Shown piece after piece: positions 1-5,326 of a DNA stretch of 5,326 nt; the stretch's first letter is position 1, and each line of letters starts with the position of its first letter. The DNA is from an uncultured beta proteobacterium. GTDB lineage: Bacteria > Pseudomonadota > Gammaproteobacteria > Burkholderiales > Burkholderiaceae_C. The stretch is from the NCBI GenBank assembly GCA_903886165.1, contig CAISLL010000290.1:1-5326 (forward strand), in the 5' to 3' direction. The notes under the pieces were generated by a model. It saw only the letters and a program-made list of their open reading frames with translations. It searched no databases and was not told where the DNA came from. The translations under genes and the position numbers were made by a program.

Positions 1-1073
1 TCGAGCATCACGACAAATTCGTCGCCCCCCAGGCGTGCCACCGTGTCGCCTTCGCGGACACAGCCAGTCAATCGGCTGGCCACATGCTCCAGCAACAAGT
101 CGCCCTGAACATAACCCAGCGTGTCGTTCAGGATCTTGAAGTTGTCCAGATCCACAAACAGCAGGGCACCATGGCCTGCGCGCCGCGTGCAGGTCACCTG
201 CGCTTGCGCCAATCGGTCCAGCAGCAGCCGACGGTTAGGCAGGCGCGTCAACGGGTCATAAAAGGCCAAAGTCTTGATCTGGTCTTCTGCGACTTTGCGC
301 GAACTGATGTCTGAGAAGATGGACACATAGTGTGTGGTCCGCCCGTTTGCATCTTTGACCGCACTCACTGTAAGCCACTCCGGATACACCTCACCGTCTT
401 TGCGCCGGTTCCAGATCTCGCCTTGCCAGGAGCCTTGCCGAGCAAGATCACCACGCATGGCATCAAAAAAGGCCGCATCATGGCGGCCAGAGGCGAGCAG
501 GCGCGTGTGCTGACCCACGGCCTCGGGCGCACTGTAGCCGGTGATTTGGGTGAACGACTGGTTGACGCGCAGGATCACACTGTCAGCGTTGGTGATGCTC
601 ATGCCCTGCTGCGACTCAAAGGCAGTGGCTGCAATGCGCAAATCGTCTTCGGCCCTGGCCAAGGCGCTCATGTCGGCGTCCATGCAGAACAGCACAGGCG
701 GCTGCCCGTCAATGGACACCACGGTGTGGCTGGAATACACCGGCACGCCCCGGCCGTCCTTGTGTTTAAGCGTCATTCGGCTGGGTGGAATGCCCTGTCC
801 GGTTTCGAACATCCATCGCACAGCGCCTTCCACTGGGGCACGCATTTCTGCAGGAATGATCAGATCCAGCAGGTTGCCCCCGATGGCTTCTTCAGGGCTG
901 TAGCCATAGATGGTCTCAGAGGCGCGGTTCCAGTAAACCACGGTGCCGTCGCTGAGGTAGCCCTGAATGGACATGGCATCGGCGTCTTCAAACAATTTCT
1001 GAAAGCGCAAATCAGAAATTTTGCTGGCGCTTTCCCGGACCTGTCCCGATGCATTGAGTGGTGTGGTGAACAT
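1..1073 (-). CDS. PAS-PAS-GGDEF diguanylate cyclase (3' end off left edge)
   Basis: Predicted cytoplasmic diguanylate cyclase, which makes the second messenger c-di-GMP from two GTP. The frame is open from ATG at 1073 down to base 3, giving 357 residues without a stop. Residues about 22-140 form one PAS domain and about 146-262 a second one (NQSFTQITGYS, then EIWNRRKDGEVYPEW), followed by the usual linker DPLTRLPNRR at 273-282. The GGDEF domain shows FVDLDNFKILND (306-317) and an intact active-site motif GGDEF at 349-353. An RxxD inhibitory site (R340, D343) lies five residues before it, so product inhibition is expected. No membrane segment or signal peptide is visible. The start is fixed by a TAA three bases upstream of no other start codon (stop at 1100-1098) and by a GAGG ribosome site. 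The rest of the GGDEF domain lies outside the window. Many family members of this style carry an EAL domain further on, so a bifunctional cyclase/phosphodiesterase is possible. The PAS ligand is unknown. Confidence 0.93.
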   Translation of the reverse strand, partial: MFTTPLNASGQVRESASKISDLRFQKLFEDADAMSIQGYLSDGTVVYWNRASETIYGYSPEEAIGGNLLDLIIPAEMRAPVEGAVRWMFETGQGIPPSRMTLKHKDGRGVPVYSSHTVVSIDGQPPVLFCMDADMSALARAEDDLRIAATAFESQQGMSITNADSVILRVNQSFTQITGYSAPEAVGQHTRLLASGRHDAAFFDAMRGDLARQGSWQGEIWNRRKDGEVYPEWLTVSAVKDANGRTTHYVSIFSDISSRKVAEDQIKTLAFYDPLTRLPNRRLLLDRLAQAQVTCTRRAGHGALLFVDLDNFKILNDTLGYVQGDLLLEHVASRLTGCVREGDTVARLGGDEFVVML

Positions 1074-1267
1074 CTTGGTAGACCTCGCCTGAGTCGATTA
1101 TTTCAACATGGTAACGGCCCGGCGCTGAGTCCGAAGTTTATGGGTAGGGCAACGGGTCAAATAAAACCCGGGGAGCAATCATTGGTCACCTCTCGGCTGA
1201 ATTTTTTTTGCCCAATTTCCAAGTTGTATGCAGGGCTGACGCTTCCAATGACGAAGTCGGTGCGACC
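1074..1267. other. Intergenic gap between response regulator and diguanylate cyclase
   Basis: This stretch of 194 bases holds no supportable gene. It contains a weak inverted repeat, CGGGT (1153-1157) and ACCCG (1166-1170), with an 8-base AT-rich loop. The repeat has no T-run after it on the minus strand, so it is not a convincing intrinsic terminator. A run of eight T (plus strand, 1203-1210) has no stem before it. On the minus strand TTGACC (1159-1154) looks like a -35 box, but nothing resembling a -10 sits at the right distance. The gap is long enough for the cyclase to have its own promoter. Co-transcription with the regulator is also possible, because no strong terminator is seen. Confidence 0.4.
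1083..1086 (-). promoter_or_regulatory. Ribosome binding site of the diguanylate cyclase
   Basis: On the minus strand GAGG, within AGGCGAGG, lies 9 bases before the ATG at 1073. There is no alternative in-frame ATG, GTG or TTG before the upstream stop at 1100-1098, so this site confirms the start. Confidence 0.65.
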
Positions 1268-1687
1268 TCAGGGCATCGCATTAGCTCGTTTTCGTTGAAC
1301 GATGTTGCTGATGTCCAGATCGGCCTGCGCGAAGTCGATGGGTTTGCACAGGTAGCCGTCGGGGCGCAGATTCATCATGGCAAAACGATCACGGTGATCA
1401 ACCAGACCGGTGACAAAGATGAAAACGATCTGCTGCCACTCAGGGCTGCGCGCACGCACGATTTCGAGCAGGTCTGCGCCTGACATCTCAGGCATGCGCC
1501 TGTCGCACAGCACCAGGTCGGGCAGGCGCTTTTCCATCATGGCCAGCGCCTGCTTGCCGTCGGCGGCAACTTCGACACTCAGGCCCAGACCCTGGAAATG
1601 GTCTGCCGAGAGTTCTGCCATGAACGGGTCGTCATCCACGATCAGGACATGCAGGGGCGTCAGCTGTGCCAGGGGGTTGATCGCCAT
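1268..1687 (-). CDS. Single-domain CheY-like response regulator
   Basis: A stand-alone receiver of 139 residues with no output domain. It shows the acidic pocket in VDDD (D18-D20), the phosphoacceptor D62 in CDRRMP, the conserved T93 in FVTG and K115 in LCKP. Y112 sits three residues before the lysine, as the switch Tyr does in CheY. All catalytic positions are therefore present and it should accept phosphate. The start at 1687 is preferred because TGAGGAA stands 8 bases before it. Two earlier in-frame ATGs (1702 and 1720) would add 5 or 11 residues but have no ribosome site. It is divergent from the hybrid kinase and lies upstream of the diguanylate cyclase on the same strand. The Hpt of the kinase is the likely phosphodonor, and a protein partner such as the cyclase or another kinase the likely target. 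Both partner assignments are inferences from gene order. A chemotaxis role is not supported, as no che genes are in view. Confidence 0.9.
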   Translation of the reverse strand: MAINPLAQLTPLHVLIVDDDPFMAELSADHFQGLGLSVEVAADGKQALAMMEKRLPDLVLCDRRMPEMSGADLLEIVRARSPEWQQIVFIFVTGLVDHRDRFAMMNLRPDGYLCKPIDFAQADLDISNIVQRKRANAMP

Positions 1688-1859
1688 GGTTTGGTTCCTC
1701 ATTGGTTTCTGGGGCCGCATGCAGCATGAGATGCCGAAACATGGGGCCTACTTTAAGCCACCATGAACGGTTCCGGGTGTAAGCTTGGCGAACAATTTAT
1801 GCAACGCTGAACGTGCGGTGTCCGGTGCCGCGGCAAGCACTATCCCGAAGTGGTTTGGC
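1688..1859. promoter_or_regulatory. Divergent intergenic region between regulator and hybrid kinase
   Basis: This 172-base region separates the two divergent start codons and must hold the promoters of both transcripts unless they start inside the genes. I do not see a clear -35/-10 pair on either strand. The kinase frame is open back to a TTG at 1785 and could be read from there, but no ribosome site precedes that codon. The region is thus partly ambiguous between leader and N-terminal coding sequence. No obvious operator palindrome was seen. Confidence 0.4.
1696..1700 (-). promoter_or_regulatory. Ribosome binding site deciding the regulator start
   Basis: GAGGA on the minus strand lies 8 bases before the ATG at 1687. 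It overlaps the upstream in-frame ATG at 1702, which itself has only a CCAGAAACCA-type leader without a ribosome site. The shorter, 139-residue product is therefore preferred. Confidence 0.6.
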
Positions 1860-4193
<2,334 letters not shown>

Positions 4194-4261
4194 AACCGGG
4201 CCGGTCCGGGCAATGGCAACGTTTAAACTCATGCGCTGGCATGTTCCGCTTGAGGGCAACA

Positions 4262-4267
4262 AAAGGA
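4262..4267 (+). promoter_or_regulatory. Ribosome binding site of the small membrane protein
   Basis: AAAGGA ends 4 bases before the ATG at 4272. The spacing is slightly short, but the match is good and supports this start. The 78-base gap after the kinase stop holds no T-run terminator, so read-through from the kinase gene is possible. CCGG repeats at 4196-4210 are not followed by a T-run. Confidence 0.55.
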
Positions 4268-4271
4268 TCCT

Positions 4272-4670
4272 ATGGCAATTGGCTGGCTCACCGTTCTGAA
4301 AATGGTCCCCTGGGGCGACGTGATCGAAAACGCTCCCAAAGTGGCGCAGGGCGCCAAAAAGCTCTGGAACACCGTGGGCAAAAAGCCGGAATCTGGCACG
4401 GTGGCGGGCAGCGCGCCGCTCAACCCCGGGCAGGCGGCGCTGCATGGTCAGGATGCTGCGGTGGCTGCGCTGGCCGCGCAGGTGGCTGAACTACAAATTG
4501 CCACGGCCGAGTTGCACCAGCAAATGCTGGAGTCCAGCGCGCTGATCCAGTCACTCGCCGAGCAAAACACCCAGCTGATCCAGCGCGTTGAGCTCAACCG
4601 CAAACGTGTGCTGGTGTTGGGTGTGTTCACCGTGGTGCTGGTTCTGGTCACTGCAGCTAAATATTTTTGA
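4272..4670 (+). CDS. Small coiled-coil, C-terminally anchored membrane protein of unknown function
   Basis: A 132-residue protein; I do not recognise a named family with a known function. The N-terminal part (about 1-38) has tryptophans and lysines in a possibly amphipathic pattern (GWLTVLKMVPW, then GAKKLWNTVGKK). A Gly/Pro/Ala-rich stretch follows at about 39-57. Residues about 60-110 are rich in Ala, Gln, Leu and Glu with heptad-like spacing and look like a coiled coil. A basic NRKRV then leads into a hydrophobic segment at 112-129, ending three residues before the C terminus (KYF). This predicts a tail-anchored inner-membrane protein with the coiled coil in the cytoplasm. The ATG has a good ribosome site and the frame is closed by TGA at 4668-4670. 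It lies 78 bases after the kinase and 96 bases before recC on the same strand. Similar short proteins beside recC in Comamonadaceae are my recollection only. Coding status is fairly sure; function is not. Confidence 0.8.
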   Translation: MAIGWLTVLKMVPWGDVIENAPKVAQGAKKLWNTVGKKPESGTVAGSAPLNPGQAALHGQDAAVAALAAQVAELQIATAELHQQMLESSALIQSLAEQNTQLIQRVELNRKRVLVLGVFTVVLVLVTAAKYF

Positions 4671-4715
4671 TAGCTGTCAGAGCAATTAATACAAGGTATA
4701 GAGCCATATTTTGCT
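4660..4715. repeat. Candidate degenerate Comamonadaceae intergenic repeat
   Basis: An AT-rich block in a GC-rich window, overlapping the stop codon of the preceding gene. Its layout (TTTTTGATAGCT, then an inner arm around AGAGC, then TATAGAGCCATATTTTGCT) resembles a dispersed imperfect palindrome that I remember from intergenic regions of Acidovorax/Rhodoferax-type genomes. In those the outer arms read roughly ATAGCT and GAGGCCATTTTTGCT around a GCGCTTG hairpin. Here the outer arms still pair (ATAGCT with AGCCAT, 5 of 6), but the inner hairpin is largely lost. Assignment rests on memory and visual alignment. Confidence 0.35.
4667..4695 (+). promoter_or_regulatory. Weak candidate promoter for recC
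   Basis: TTGATA (4667-4672) and TACAAG (4690-4695) are separated by 17 bases and would place a transcript start about 60-70 bases before recC. Each box matches the sigma-70 consensus only partly, and the AT-rich repeat raises the chance of false matches. Confidence 0.2.
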
Positions 4716-4766
4716 AATGAATTCGGTGTGTGCTTGCCTCGCACCAAACGCAGTGCGCAGTCGCCA

Positions 4767-5326
4767 ATGAACCCAACTGAACGCCCCGCAGGTTTCATGG
4801 TGCTGCACGGCAACCGGCTGGAAGACCTGCGCGACCTGCTGGTGCAGGTGCTGAAAAATCAGCCGCTGGCAGTGCTTGAGCCCGAGGTGATCCTGCTGCA
4901 AAGCAACGGCATGAAACACTGGCTTGAAATTGCGCTCGCCAGCGACGACGCCTTGGGCATTTGCGCGGCCACCCGCATGGCACTGCCGGGCGCGTACCTT
5001 TGGCAGGTATACCGCGCGGTGCTGGGCCCGGTGGCAGTGCCAGTGGCGATGCCGTTTGACAAGGCCAGCCTGCTGTGGCGGCTGATGCGGCTGTTGCCGG
5101 TGTTGTGCCAGCGGGACGCGGTGTATGCGCCGCTTCAGCGTTACCTGGGTGAGCCACCGCAGCCGCGCAAGCTTTACCAACTGGCACTGCAACTGGCCGA
5201 CGTGCTGGACGGCTACCAAAGCTACCGCGCCGATTGGCTGGCGGACTGGGCAGCAGGGCGTGATGTGTTGCGCGGTGCCGGTGTTGCCAATGGCGCGGCG
5301 ACTTTACCGCCCGAACACGCATGGCA
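4767..5326 (+). CDS. recC: Exodeoxyribonuclease V gamma subunit RecC, N-terminal part (3' end off right edge)
   Basis: RecC is the subunit of the RecBCD helicase/nuclease that recognises Chi and splits the DNA strands during double-strand-break repair. The frame is open from ATG 4767 to the right edge, 186 residues of a family usually over 1,000 long. The N-terminal inactive-helicase region is recognisable: MVLHGNRLEDL (11-21) matches the start of E. coli RecC. It is followed by EPEVILLQSNGMKHWLEIAL (38-57), FDKASLLWRLMRLLP (97-111), RKLYQLALQLADVLDGY (134-150) and RADWLADW (154-161). The start is uncertain. ATG 4767 has no clear ribosome site. ATG 4797, ten codons on, has AGG four bases before it and coincides with the usual family start. 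Earlier in-frame GTG/TTG codons (4728, 4734) are less likely. recB and recD would be expected downstream, outside the window. Confidence 0.92.
   Translation, partial: MNPTERPAGFMVLHGNRLEDLRDLLVQVLKNQPLAVLEPEVILLQSNGMKHWLEIALASDDALGICAATRMALPGAYLWQVYRAVLGPVAVPVAMPFDKASLLWRLMRLLPVLCQRDAVYAPLQRYLGEPPQPRKLYQLALQLADVLDGYQSYRADWLADWAAGRDVLRGAGVANGAATLPPEHAW

Noticed and set aside
1153..1170. Five-base-pair inverted repeat (CGGGT/ACCCG) as a transcription terminator
   Set aside because: The stem is short, the loop AT-rich, and no T-run follows on the strand that carries the genes.
1203..1210. Run of eight T on the plus strand as a terminator tail
   Set aside because: No GC-rich stem precedes it and no plus-strand gene ends there; on the gene-bearing strand it is an A-run.
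330..1298. Long open frame of 322 codons on the plus strand
   Set aside because: It lies antisense to the PAS-PAS-GGDEF gene, whose protein is a clear family member. The plus-strand product has no recognisable domain and is explained by GC-rich codon bias.
1724..1755. TAAAGT on the minus strand, upstream of the regulator, as a flagellar sigma (FliA) -35 box
   Set aside because: The expected GCCGATAA-like -10 is absent at 10-12 bases distance, so a CheY-like flagellar-regulon link is not supported.
1785..1859. TTG start at 1785 giving a kinase 25 residues longer
   Set aside because: There is no ribosome site before it, and the extra residues would precede an otherwise typical basic-plus-TM N terminus beginning at ATG 1860. 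It cannot be fully excluded.
4686..5322. Two overlapping minus-strand open frames of about 175 codons each opposite recC
   Set aside because: Both are antisense shadows of a recognisable RecC N terminus and show low-complexity composition.

Overview
The window looks like a chromosomal segment of a GC-rich betaproteobacterium, most likely Burkholderiales/Comamonadaceae (Rhodoferax/Polaromonas/Acidovorax-like). This rests on the style of the PAS-GGDEF, Cache-kinase and RecC sequences, on GC-rich codon use, and on a degenerate intergenic repeat resembling one I remember from that family. It is an inference from sequence style; no database search was possible. I see no tRNA, rRNA, CRISPR array, insertion sequence or phage gene.

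Left part, minus strand: a PAS-PAS-GGDEF diguanylate cyclase (start 1073) runs off the left edge just after its GGDEF motif. Upstream of it on the same strand, after a 194-base gap, is a single-domain CheY-like response regulator (1687 to 1268). Centre, plus strand: diverging from the regulator across about 170 bases is a 777-residue hybrid sensor kinase (1860-4193). Its order is TM, Cache sensor, TM, HisKA, HATPase, receiver, Hpt. Right part, plus strand: a small coiled-coil, tail-anchored membrane protein of unknown function (4272-4670) is followed by an AT-rich spacer holding the degenerate repeat. The 5' part of recC (exodeoxyribonuclease V gamma subunit) then runs off the right edge.

The natural reading of the left two thirds is one signalling unit. 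The membrane kinase senses a small periplasmic ligand through its Cache domain and passes phosphate His to Asp to His within itself. The C-terminal Hpt then donates it to a separate receiver, for which the divergent CheY-like protein is the obvious candidate. The neighbouring diguanylate cyclase may be the output, through c-di-GMP. The link between regulator and cyclase is inferred from gene order only. The right third (small membrane protein and recC) appears functionally unrelated: recC belongs to double-strand-break repair.

Apart from the incomplete HAMP-like linker in the kinase, the unknown tail-anchored protein and the repeat in front of recC, the genes are recognisable family members with intact key residues. 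I found no convincing undescribed system.
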